53,761 bases of DNA, from assembly GCA_019312665.1 (NCBI GenBank), contig JAFDCZ010000044.1, forward strand, positions 1 through 53,761. The letters run 5' to 3'. Positions within the stretch are counted from its first letter, which is position 1. Every line of letters starts with the position of its first letter. The position numbers and the translations under genes were made by a program. Origin of the DNA: Deltaproteobacteria bacterium (GTDB lineage Bacteria; Myxococcota_A; UBA9160; UBA6930). The notes beneath the pieces are model-generated. The model saw nothing but the letters and a program-made list of their open reading frames with translations, made no database searches and had not been told where the DNA came from. Below, piece after piece: positions 25,443 through 33,580 of the stretch.

Positions 25443-26066
25443 ATGCTCAATCCTTCCCGGCGTTGGATGGTTCTCGGAGCTCTCTATGTCGCGTTCTTCA
25501 GTTGGTACACCTCATTCGGTGGCCCACTCACTCCCGAAGAGATCGACACCTTCGTCTCCACCTTACAAGAGCGCGACGCACCCCCGGAAACCGTCGCACG
25601 CTTTCGCAGGTTCATGGAGTCCGACACGGGCGACGATTTCGTCATGCTCAACGCGATCCAGTTGAACGACGTGCCCAAGCCTGTGCCAGGCGTCGAAGCC
25701 GGCGACACCTCCGAGGACGTGCTCAGAAAGTACACCGGGCCCTTCATGGGCCGTGCCCTGCGCAGCGCTGCTCACCCGGTCCTGTTCGGTACCGCTGCCG
25801 CGCCCGCCGTGGACGTATGGGGCATCGAAGGCGCCGACGATTGGTCCGCCGGCGGCGTGATCCGCTACCGAAGCCGCCGGGACCTGATGGAGCAAGCCGT
25901 CGCCGTCGGACCCTCCGGAATCCACGATTTCAAGATCGCTGCCATGGCCAAGACCATCGCCTTCCCCCTCGACCCCTGGTTCCAGCTGGGCGACCCGCGC
26001 CTGCTTCTCGCGTTGATCCTGGGCATCATCGGCCTGATGCACCAGAAGGTCCGCTCAAGCAAGTAG
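25443..26066 (+). CDS. Membrane-anchored uncharacterised protein with DUF1330-like core
   Basis: Protein of 207 residues with a hydrophobic segment at each end (WMVLGALYVAFFSWYTSFGG and RLLLALILGIIGLM) and a soluble core of about 140 residues between them. The core (DDFVMLNAIQLND, then GRALRSAAHPVLFGTAAA, WSAGGVIRYRSRRDLMEQAV) resembles the ferredoxin-like DUF1330/EthD arrangement. No catalytic motif is clear. The start has AAAGGGAG upstream. The 3' end overlaps the convergent acyl-CoA dehydrogenase by 12 bases. It follows the GST gene by 17 bases. Function unknown. Confidence 0.65.
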   Translation: MLNPSRRWMVLGALYVAFFSWYTSFGGPLTPEEIDTFVSTLQERDAPPETVARFRRFMESDTGDDFVMLNAIQLNDVPKPVPGVEAGDTSEDVLRKYTGPFMGRALRSAAHPVLFGTAAAPAVDVWGIEGADDWSAGGVIRYRSRRDLMEQAVAVGPSGIHDFKIAAMAKTIAFPLDPWFQLGDPRLLLALILGIIGLMHQKVRSSK

Positions 26067-27212
26067 CTTCTCGGCCAGGAGCTGGCGTTGGTAGGTACCG
26101 TCTCCGTAGAGCAGCTGATTGTGCAGGCTGCGTTTGAAGAAGAGGTGGACGTCGCATTCCCAGGTGAAACCGATGCCGCCGTGCAGCTGGACGGAGCGAT
26201 CGGAAGCATAAGCCCCGGCGTCGGAGGCCGCGCTCTTGGCCATTCGGGCGGCGGTTTCCGCGCCATCGTTTCCCTCGTCGATGCAGCATGCGGCGTGGTA
26301 GAGGATCGATCGCGCACGATCAATCCCGATCATGACGTCGACCAATGGATGCTTGACGGCCTGGAAGAACCCCAGCGGGTGATCGAATTGCTTGCGGTGT
26401 TTGGCGTATTCGACCGTGGTCTGGAGTTGCCACTCGCTGGTGCCGCAGAGATCCGCCGCGACCGTCACGAGCACCGAGGGCCATGCGCGCTCGAGGGCGG
26501 TGGCGGCATCCCGGCTGACCACGTTCGCTGTCGGGATGCGGACTTCGCGGAATCCGATCGAGGCCTGGTCGCGGGTCAGATCGTGAATGTGGTCACGCTC
26601 GAACTCGAGCCCCGCCGCATCCGAAGGGACGACGCATAGAAGCAGCGCATCTCCCAGGCGCGCCGTCGTCACCAGCAACTCGGCCTTCTGCGCGTCCTGG
26701 ACGAAGCTCGCACGACCCGAGAGAACGATCGCATCGCCCTCCTCCCGCGCAGATACATCCGTGTCTCCTGCCGCCCAGCTTCCGCGAGCATCCGTGATCG
26801 CCAGCGTGGCAGACGCGCCATCCGCGATGCGCGCGAGCCATGCTGCCGCCGCATCCGGCTCGCCCTCGCGCAGCACGTAGGTCGCGTTCAGCGTGGAGAT
26901 CAAGGGTGAAGGCAGCGCATGGCGCCCGACCTCCTCGACCAACCCGACGATCCCCGCGGCCTTGAAGCCAGCGCCACCGGCGGTTTCGGGCACCGCCAGG
27001 CCGGTCCAACCCAGCTCCACGATCTGCTTCCACAGGCCCTCGTCCCAGGTGCTCGGCTCCCCACGCTCGTAGACGGCCTCCGGGTCAGCGGCTACGAGCG
27101 CGCGCAGCTTCTCCACCGGTAGCTGCTCATCGAGAAACTTCCGCGCCAGATCGCGAAGCAGCTCTTCATCTTCGCCAAAGCCGAAATCCTTCGGGGCTCC
27201 TGAGCTTGCCAT
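26055..27212 (-). CDS. Acyl-CoA dehydrogenase (subunit A of a paired ACAD)
   Basis: FAD-dependent enzyme of 385 residues oxidising an acyl-CoA to the enoyl-CoA. It has the N-terminal helical domain (DEELLRDLARKFLDEQLP), WTGLAVPETAGGAG, a middle beta domain (IVLSGRASFVQDAQKAELL) and the C-terminal YAKHRKQFDHPLGFFQAVKH with QLHGGIGFTWECDVHLFFKR. The last motif is typical of the FadE28-like half of heteromeric ACADs. The start has AGGAGG nine bases upstream, and it follows the partner ACAD by 12 bases. The pair would form an alpha2beta2 complex as in steroid side-chain degradation; that is inference. Confidence 0.9.
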   Translation of the reverse strand: MASSGAPKDFGFGEDEELLRDLARKFLDEQLPVEKLRALVAADPEAVYERGEPSTWDEGLWKQIVELGWTGLAVPETAGGAGFKAAGIVGLVEEVGRHALPSPLISTLNATYVLREGEPDAAAAWLARIADGASATLAITDARGSWAAGDTDVSAREEGDAIVLSGRASFVQDAQKAELLVTTARLGDALLLCVVPSDAAGLEFERDHIHDLTRDQASIGFREVRIPTANVVSRDAATALERAWPSVLVTVAADLCGTSEWQLQTTVEYAKHRKQFDHPLGFFQAVKHPLVDVMIGIDRARSILYHAACCIDEGNDGAETAARMAKSAASDAGAYASDRSVQLHGGIGFTWECDVHLFFKRSLHNQLLYGDGTYQRQLLAEKLLA

Positions 27213-27224
27213 CTCCCGGCCCTC

Positions 27225-28431
27225 CTACTTCGATTTCGCCAGGCCGAGTACGCGCTCGCCCAGGATGTTTCGCTGAATCTCGTTCGTACCGGCTGCGATC
27301 GTATGCCCATATGAGTTCATGTACGCCAGCGGCCAATGCCCTTCGTCCGGGGCATTCCGGTCGAGCTTGTAGAGCGTGCCATGCGCTCCCGCGATCTCGA
27401 CACCCAGCTTCGCGTTGTCCTGGGAGAACTCGGAGCCGGTCACCTTGGATTGCAGGGGCAAGCGCATCGGATGATCGCAAAGCGCCGGAACCCGGGCGCG
27501 CCGCCCGTTCTGCCGAATCCCCTCCGCGACGATCGCCCGCTGAACGATCGCATCGCGGGTCGCGGGATCCTCGATCGCGGGAACCCCGTTCCGAAAGCTC
27601 TTCCGCGCCAGATCGATCAACTGTCGAATGGGCGGAACACGCTCCCCACTCGTTCCGCCGGCGCTCTCTGCCGCACCCCGCTCGTAGGTGAGCGTCGTCA
27701 TCGCGACAGTCCAACCCTTGCCGACATCATCGAGGCGCAACGCATCAGCGATCACTGCATCCTCGAAAAGAACCTCGTTGAAGCCGCTCTCCCCGGTCAT
27801 CTTCACCAGAGGCCGTACCGTCACACCCGGGTGTCCTTCGATCGGCGAGAGGAAGTACGTCAGGCCGTCGTACTTGTGGTCGCGGCTCGTGCGCGCCAGC
27901 AGGATCATCCACTGCGCGAAGTGCCCGAGACTCGTCCAGACCTTGTGGCCGTTCACGACCCACCCATCGCCCTGCGGCACGGCCATGGTCTGCTGATTGG
28001 CCATGTCTGAGCCCGCACCCGGCTCGCTGAAGCCCTGGCACCAGATCTCGTCCCCGCGAAGCGCCGGCCGAATGAACTTCTTCTTCTGCTCCTCGGTTCC
28101 GTGCACGAGGATCGTCGGCACCGCCATGTTGAGGCCGACGATGTTGATCATGAAGGGCGTGCCTGCCCGACCCATCTCCTGGTTGGCGATACGCTGAAAG
28201 CCCTGATGGCCTCCGCCGCCGTACTCACTCGGAATATCGGCACCGACCAGACCGGCATCGAAGCATTTGCGCTGCCAATCGACCAGGTAGTCGCGCTGGG
28301 TGGTGGTCATCACCTCGATCGGAAGGGGTCGGCAGCCGCTCGGGTGAGGGGGGCGGGGCGTTCTCGGCCAGCCAACTGCGAGCGTATTCCTGAAACTCTC
28401 GTTCTTCTGAGCTGAGTTCTGCGGCTGCCAT
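27225..28431 (-). CDS. Acyl-CoA dehydrogenase (subunit B), with an apparent 1-base frameshift near the N terminus
   Basis: ACAD of about 400 residues once joined. ATG 28431 has AAGGAG six bases upstream and encodes AAAELSSEEREFQEYARSW, the first helix. The frame is lost about 40 codons in; the remainder (from near 28320, including TTTQRDYLVDWQRKCFDAGL) is one base out of register and complete to the TAG at 27225. It has GFSEPGAGSDMAN, WVVNGHKVWTS and the ending AAGTNEIQRNILGERVLGL of FadE29-like enzymes. Removing one C from a run near 28325 would restore a single protein. Internal GTG/ATG codons at 28313 and 28310 lack a Shine-Dalgarno sequence. It is the first gene of the ACAD pair. Confidence 0.82.
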
Positions 28432-28437
28432 CGAAAT

Positions 28438-28443
28438 CTCCTT
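28438..28443 (-). promoter_or_regulatory. Shine-Dalgarno site defining the true ACAD start
   Basis: AAGGAG on the minus strand lies six bases before ATG 28431. It shows that the frame beginning there is the translated N terminus of the dehydrogenase, although it is out of register with the rest of the gene. Confidence 0.6.
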
Positions 28444-28504
28444 GCGTGGGGACGCCAACGTTCCCCCTTCGCAGTCGGGCTGGCGGCATAGTACCGTTCT
28501 CCAC

Positions 28505-29731
28505 ATGGTCCGTCCCGACTTGAACCTCCCCTACATCGTGATCACTGGGGATACCCACGCCGGAGCTTCGGTGGCGATGTACCGAGAGTACCTGGATCCG
28601 GGCGAGCGCGACGCGTTCGACGCATGGCGCGGGGCGTACAAGAACCCGTCCAAGAAACACCTCGGCGGAAAGAAGACGAAGAATTGGGATTCGGCCGAGC
28701 GCACGGCCGATCTCGAATCGGACGGCGTCGTGGCGGAAGTGATCTTCCCGAATACCGTGCCGCCGTTCTACGACAAGGCCTACCACGTCTCTCCGAGCGC
28801 CAAGCCCGACCGCTACCGCCGATGGCTCGCCGGCACCCGCGCCCACAACCGCTGGATGGCCGACTTCTGCGCCGAAGCTCCGGAGCGTCGCGCGGGGATC
28901 GGGCTCCTCCACTTGAACGATCTCGACGAGGCGCTCGCCGACGTCGAGTGGATCGCCGAACACGGCCTCCGGGGTGGCGTGCTGCTTCCGCTCCCCGCAC
29001 CGGACGATGCGCATCTGAAGCCGCTCTATGCGCCCGAGTACGATCGATTGTGGGCCGCCATCCAGGATCACGATCTCGTGATCAACCAGCATTCGGGCCA
29101 GGGATCGCCGGAGTACGGAACCGATCCAGGTGGTGATGCCCTCTGGGTACTCGAAATGTCGTTCATGGTGCAACGCGGCTTTACCCAGCTGATCCTGGGC
29201 GGCGTCTTCGAACGCTTTCCCCGGCTGCGTTTCATCCTCACGGAGAGCGGCTGCGCCTGGGCCCCGGGCCTGCTTCGGCGCATGGACGGCGTTCACATGG
29301 GCATGAAGATGGGCATGATGGGCGAGGTGGACTACTCCAGATCGAAGCCGTTGGCCGAGCCACCGAGCTTCTATGCCCGACGCAATTGCTGGTACGGCGC
29401 AAGCTTCCCCTCGCCCCAGGACATTGCCGGGCGAGAGTTCGTGGGCATCGATCGCATCCTCTGGGGCAACGACTACCCCCACTACGAGGGCTGTTATCCG
29501 CATTCCCGCGAAAACATGCGCCTCGCGTTCTCCGATGTCGATCCGGACCAGGTGCGCATGATGTTGGGCAGCAACGCCGCCGCGCTTTATGACTTCGATC
29601 TCGAAAGGCTCCGACCCGCAGCGGAACGAATCGCCATCACTCCCGAGATGGTCCGGGTCCCGCTCGACGAGATCCCCGATTCCTCCTGCCCGACCTTCCA
29701 GAGGGCGAAGTACGAGCGAGCGCGGGCCTGA
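28505..29731 (+). CDS. Amidohydrolase family 2 hydrolase, paralogue of the gene at 1088
   Basis: TIM-barrel metal-dependent hydrolase of 408 residues. It shares with the gene at 1088 the order TGDTHAGASVAMYREYLD, KNPSKKHLGGKKTKNWDSAE, VIFPNTVPPFYD, NQHSGQGSPEYG, ESGCAWAPGLL and WGNDYPHYEGCYPHS. Both lack the standard HxH and keep a single His in the first strand. A Met-rich insert GVHMGMKMGMMGEVD is specific to this copy. The start is the ATG at 28505, with 73 bases to the divergent acyl-CoA dehydrogenase operon. That neighbourhood suggests action on an acyl- or CoA-linked intermediate, or hydrolysis or decarboxylation of a ring acid. Not proven. Confidence 0.85.
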   Translation: MVRPDLNLPYIVITGDTHAGASVAMYREYLDPGERDAFDAWRGAYKNPSKKHLGGKKTKNWDSAERTADLESDGVVAEVIFPNTVPPFYDKAYHVSPSAKPDRYRRWLAGTRAHNRWMADFCAEAPERRAGIGLLHLNDLDEALADVEWIAEHGLRGGVLLPLPAPDDAHLKPLYAPEYDRLWAAIQDHDLVINQHSGQGSPEYGTDPGGDALWVLEMSFMVQRGFTQLILGGVFERFPRLRFILTESGCAWAPGLLRRMDGVHMGMKMGMMGEVDYSRSKPLAEPPSFYARRNCWYGASFPSPQDIAGREFVGIDRILWGNDYPHYEGCYPHSRENMRLAFSDVDPDQVRMMLGSNAAALYDFDLERLRPAAERIAITPEMVRVPLDEIPDSSCPTFQRAKYERARA

Positions 29732-29747
29732 GAAACACGACCGCTTC

Positions 29748-30317
29748 TCAATCAAAGAATGCGGGTGCGACGAATCGCTCGACGAGGGTGCGCTCGGCTT
29801 CGTCACTCTCTTCGGGCATCCCAAGCAATGAGATCACAATGCGTACGAACCAGCGTGCGCGCATCTCGCCTTCGGCGTCGTCACCCGCCGAGCCAAAGAG
29901 GCGCGCCACGAATGCCGCCGTGAGGGCACCCGTCACCTCGGAAGAACGGCCCATGCGCGCGGCCAGACCGGAAACACCGGGCTCGAACCAGGCCGCGGTA
30001 GCCGGATTGGCGCGAACCTCCCGGACAGAGCCGAGGATGAACTCCACCAACCGCTGCTGAGGGTCCGCGATGCGACCGACGCTTTCGCGAACGCGCTCGA
30101 CGATCTGCGATGAGGCCCGATCGACGTACGCGACATGAAGCTGGTGGCGATTCTCGAAGTAGCGGTAGAGCGTACCCCTGGAACAGCCGGCGGCTTCCGC
30201 GATCTGGCTCATGCCAGCGGCAGAGACACCGATCTCCGCGAAGATCTTGTCGGCCGCGTCGAGGATCCGATCCACGGCGACGTCGGGCTGCTCTTCTCTC
30301 AGCCAGCCCGTTCCCAC
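29748..30317 (-). CDS. TetR-family regulator coupled to P450
   Basis: Repressor of 189 residues. The helix-turn-helix is at about 12-58: VDRILDAADKIFAEIG, then MSQIAEAAGCSRGTLYRYFE. The C-terminal part carries TetR-type helices without a recognisable ligand motif. GTG 30317 shares one base with the P450 stop (TAGTG), so translation is coupled to the P450 gene. It probably represses the P450 operon promoter, where a short palindrome overlaps the -35. It is convergent with the amidohydrolase, 16 bases away. Confidence 0.9.
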   Translation of the reverse strand: MGTGWLREEQPDVAVDRILDAADKIFAEIGVSAAGMSQIAEAAGCSRGTLYRYFENRHQLHVAYVDRASSQIVERVRESVGRIADPQQRLVEFILGSVREVRANPATAAWFEPGVSGLAARMGRSSEVTGALTAAFVARLFGSAGDDAEGEMRARWFVRIVISLLGMPEESDEAERTLVERFVAPAFFD

Positions 30318-31516
30318 TAAGCCAGGCCCTTGGCGTCGAAAGGCAGGAATTCGAAGCGCCGTACGAAAGGGCCCGCTGCATAGCGGCCCGCCTCCGCATC
30401 GACCGAAAACTCCGGGCAGCGCCGCAGGAGTTCTTCGAGGGCGATGCTGGCCTGGAGCCTTGCAGCCGCAGCTCCGATGCAATGATGCGGGCCGTAGCCG
30501 AAGGTGAGGTGCCGGCGAACCTTGCGGGTCACATCGCACTCCGCCGCATCCCCTCCGAACTCGCGTTCGTCCCGATTGGCCGAGCCGTAGAGAAGCAGCA
30601 CCTTTCGTCCCGCCGGAATCGTCGTGCCCTCGATCGTCACATCGCGCGTTGCGGTACGCGCAAGGCCTTGGACTGGCGAACTGAGGCGCAAGAACTCCTC
30701 GAGAGCGTCTTTCATGCGCTCGGGCTCTTCGGCCAGGCCCGCACGCTGCTCTGGATGCCGGCTGAGCAGCTCGAGCGCGCCACCGAGCAAGCCTGTCGCA
30801 GTGTCATTGCCCCCGGTGACCATCGTGAAGCCCATACCCAGGATCTTGGCGAGCGAAACCTCTTCGCCGCCTTTCAAGCGGCCGTGCACCAGGGCGGAGA
30901 TCATGTCCTCGCCCGGCTCGCGACGTCGCTTCTCGATCAGGTCATTCAGGTAGGCGAACATCTCCCCAACGGCCTCGGTGGCCTCGAGCAGGTTGCCTTC
31001 GGCGTTGGCCGCGACGATCGCGCTGCTCCAGCGATCGAAGAGTGCCCGGTCCTCCGACGGCACACCCAGGAAATGGGATACGACCAGGCTCGGGAGCGGC
31101 TTCAACAGCTCCGCGACCACGTCGCCCTCGCCCTGCTCCCGCAGCCGTTCGACCCGCTCGACCACGAACGCGCGCAACATCGGTTCGAGTGCCTTCACCT
31201 GCTGTGGCGTGAATCGCTTGATCGCCAGCTTGCGAAGCGCAGTGTGCGCGGGAGGATCCATCATCACGATCGGCGCCTCGATGCCGAGCTTCTCCATCTC
31301 GCCGTAGTGGAAGGTGAGACCGTCGGCTGAGGAGAAAGTTCTTGCATCCACCACGGATGCGAGCACGTGCTCGAAGCGAGAGAGCACCCAATAGTCCTCG
31401 CCCTCCCCGTTGTCCGGGACCCGGTGGACGGGATCGTCGTCGCGCAGCGCCCGGTACATCGGGAAGGGATCGCGCCAACGCTCGGCGCCGCAGGGTTCGA
31501 AACAGGCTTTGGGCAT
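30317..31516 (-). CDS. Cytochrome P450
   Basis: Soluble bacterial-type P450 monooxygenase of 399 residues. The I-helix TGGNDTATG is near 235, the K-helix ExxR is in LEEFLRLSSP, and the heme loop FGYGPHHCIGAAAARL with the Cys ligand is near 345. All essential parts are intact. ATG 31516 (MPKACFEPC) is chosen because the -10 of the promoter ends about 40 bases upstream; the frame stays open much further but that stretch is antisense to the neighbour. A redox partner gene is not in the window. It is coupled to a TetR gene and divergent from secreted hydrolases, which may produce or consume the same substrate. Confidence 0.93.
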   Translation of the reverse strand: MPKACFEPCGAERWRDPFPMYRALRDDDPVHRVPDNGEGEDYWVLSRFEHVLASVVDARTFSSADGLTFHYGEMEKLGIEAPIVMMDPPAHTALRKLAIKRFTPQQVKALEPMLRAFVVERVERLREQGEGDVVAELLKPLPSLVVSHFLGVPSEDRALFDRWSSAIVAANAEGNLLEATEAVGEMFAYLNDLIEKRRREPGEDMISALVHGRLKGGEEVSLAKILGMGFTMVTGGNDTATGLLGGALELLSRHPEQRAGLAEEPERMKDALEEFLRLSSPVQGLARTATRDVTIEGTTIPAGRKVLLLYGSANRDEREFGGDAAECDVTRKVRRHLTFGYGPHHCIGAAAARLQASIALEELLRRCPEFSVDAEAGRYAAGPFVRRFEFLPFDAKGLA

Positions 31517-31554
31517 GATCGACGCGGTGACCTCCAGGATGGGCTCGAATCTCC

Positions 31555-31582
31555 TATATAACATTTTCATATTTTTGTTCAA
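31555..31582 (-). promoter_or_regulatory. Promoter of the P450-TetR operon
   Basis: On the minus strand TTGAAC (bases 31582-31577) and TATATA (31560-31555) are separated by 16 bases, close to the sigma-70 consensus, in an AT-rich patch. Transcription would begin about 30 bases before the P450 ATG. Confidence 0.5.
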
Positions 31583-31585
31583 CAA
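31575..31585. promoter_or_regulatory. Candidate TetR operator over the P450 -35
   Basis: TTGTT-C-AACAA is a perfect 11-base palindrome that covers the -35 hexamer of the P450-TetR promoter. Its position fits repression by the TetR protein encoded in the same operon. Short arms make this tentative. Confidence 0.35.
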
Positions 31586-31687
31586 TGATTGAGCCAGTGC
31601 CGAAGCCTCGAACCGCACATCCTGCGACGTGAAGTGGCCCGGGTAACGGCGTACGATGCGGTTTCCGCATTCATGCCGGGGGGAATC

Positions 31688-33580
31688 ATGCGTCTCTGCG
31701 TCACCATCTTCATGGTCAGCTTGTTCGCCACACCGGTCTTTGCCGAGCCGAACACGGTCGCCGGTCCCGATCCGGCCGCTTCTGAACAGAACCAGTTGCT
31801 CTGGGGCGATACCCATCTCCACACGAACAACTCCTTCGACGCCTTCCTGAACCGGAACATGACGGCGGATCCGGCCACGGCTTATCGCTACGCCAAGGGG
31901 CTGCCGGTGATCCATCCGTATCACCGGGCGCGGGTGCAGATCGAGACGCCTCTCGACTTCCTGGTGGTCGCCGACCACGCGGAATATCTGGGCGTGATCC
32001 GCCACATCGTGGAGACTGGGATCCCGAGAGAGGGGCTCGGCCTCATCGATCGGATCATCGCGTGGCGAGCCCAGGATCTGATTCGGGACGCGATCGAGAA
32101 CAACGAAGGCGGTGCATTCTTCACCTCGCTCCTTCCAGACACCCAGGACGTCGAAACCGCGGCCGCCAACCCGCCGAACGCTGCGATCCCGAACTACCAG
32201 ATCATGCAGCGGACGACGTGGCAGGAAGCCATCCAGCTGGCCGACGCCCACAACCAGCCGGGCACGTTCACGGCATTGATCGGCTGGGAGTGGAGTTCGA
32301 TCCCGGCCGGCGCCAACCTGCACCGGGTCGTCTTCACCAGCAGCGATGCCAGCCTCGCCTCCCAGTACCAGCCCTGGAGCTCCGCAGACAGCATGTACCC
32401 GGAGGATCTCTGGGCCTGGCTCGACGAGACCTCGAAGCAGACCGGTGCCGAGTTCGTAGCCATTCCGCACAACTCGAACATCTCCAAGGGTTACATGTTC
32501 GCCGAGACCTCCCTGCGCGGGGAGCCGATCGGGCCGGAGTATGCGCAGACCCGCGCGCGCTGGGAGCCGGTGGTCGAGGCAACCCAGATCAAGGGCGATT
32601 CGGAGACCCATCCGGACGTCTCCCCGGACGATCCCTTCGCCGACTTCGAGACGTACACGCACTACATCCAGCAGCAGCCGCCGCCCTACAAGGCCGGCGC
32701 GGGCGACTACGTGCGGAGCGCACTGCTGCGAGGCCTCGCCATCGAAGAGAAGATCGGCTTCAACCCCTACCGCTTCGGACTGATCGGCTCGACCGATGCA
32801 CATACGGGCATTCCGTCCGCAGAAGAGCCGAACTTCTGGGGAAAGATGGCCCGGGATTCGACACCGGAGACGAAGCAGACGACCTGGCGCGGCGACGGCG
32901 GCCCGAACGGCTGGACGATGTCCGCCTCGGGCCTGGCCGCTGTGTGGGCGCCGGAAAACAGCCGTAGCGCAATCCTCGAAGCGTTCCGACGCAAGGAAGT
33001 GTATGCCACCACAGGCCCGCGCATCGTGGTGCGGGTATTCGGAGGCTGGGGCTTCGGCGCGGCAGACGCGGAGGCGCCCCAGTTGGCCGAGGTCGGCTAC
33101 GCCGGCGGCGTTCCGATGGGCGCCGATCTCCCTGCCCGCGAAGGTGGAGGCGCGCCGCGCTTCCTCGTTCACGCTGCCAAGGATCCGAAGAGCGCCCACC
33201 TGGATCGGGTGCAGATGGTGAAGGGCTGGATCGACGCGGCGGGCGCCACCCACGAGCACGTCCACGACCTGGTCTGGTCTGGGGATCGCGTGGCGAACGC
33301 TTCCGGCAGCGTGCCCACCGTAGGCAACACCGTGGACACGGAGACAGGTACCTACACCAACGACATCGGGGCACCTACCCTCGCCGCCGTCTGGGAGGAC
33401 CCGGACTTCGACCCCGCCCAGAACGCCTTCTACTACGTCCGCGTGCTGGAGATCCCGACGCCTCGCCATTCCGTCGGCGATGCCCTGGCCCTCGGCCTGG
33501 ATCCGAAGGAGATCGAAGGGCCGTGGTGGATCCAGGAACGCGCCTACACCTCGCCGATCTGGTACCGGGCCACACCGTGA
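31688..33580 (+). CDS. Secreted DUF3604 (PHP-like) protein
   Basis: Exported protein of 630 residues: signal peptide MRLCVTIFMVSLFATPVFA, then a DUF3604 domain of the metal-dependent PHP-hydrolase type. Metal-binding candidates are WGDTHLHTNNS, the FLVVADHAEYLG strand, IPHNSNISKG and GSTDAHTGIPSAEEPNFW. ATG 31688 is preferred (G-rich stretch upstream, good signal length); ATG 31673 and TTG 31589 are also in frame. The GTGA overlap with the next gene shows coupling to an M28-like protein. Function of the family is unknown; it is frequently annotated in environmental bacteria. It diverges from the P450. Confidence 0.88.
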   Translation: MRLCVTIFMVSLFATPVFAEPNTVAGPDPAASEQNQLLWGDTHLHTNNSFDAFLNRNMTADPATAYRYAKGLPVIHPYHRARVQIETPLDFLVVADHAEYLGVIRHIVETGIPREGLGLIDRIIAWRAQDLIRDAIENNEGGAFFTSLLPDTQDVETAAANPPNAAIPNYQIMQRTTWQEAIQLADAHNQPGTFTALIGWEWSSIPAGANLHRVVFTSSDASLASQYQPWSSADSMYPEDLWAWLDETSKQTGAEFVAIPHNSNISKGYMFAETSLRGEPIGPEYAQTRARWEPVVEATQIKGDSETHPDVSPDDPFADFETYTHYIQQQPPPYKAGAGDYVRSALLRGLAIEEKIGFNPYRFGLIGSTDAHTGIPSAEEPNFWGKMARDSTPETKQTTWRGDGGPNGWTMSASGLAAVWAPENSRSAILEAFRRKEVYATTGPRIVVRVFGGWGFGAADAEAPQLAEVGYAGGVPMGADLPAREGGGAPRFLVHAAKDPKSAHLDRVQMVKGWIDAAGATHEHVHDLVWSGDRVANASGSVPTVGNTVDTETGTYTNDIGAPTLAAVWEDPDFDPAQNAFYYVRVLEIPTPRHSVGDALALGLDPKEIEGPWWIQERAYTSPIWYRATP

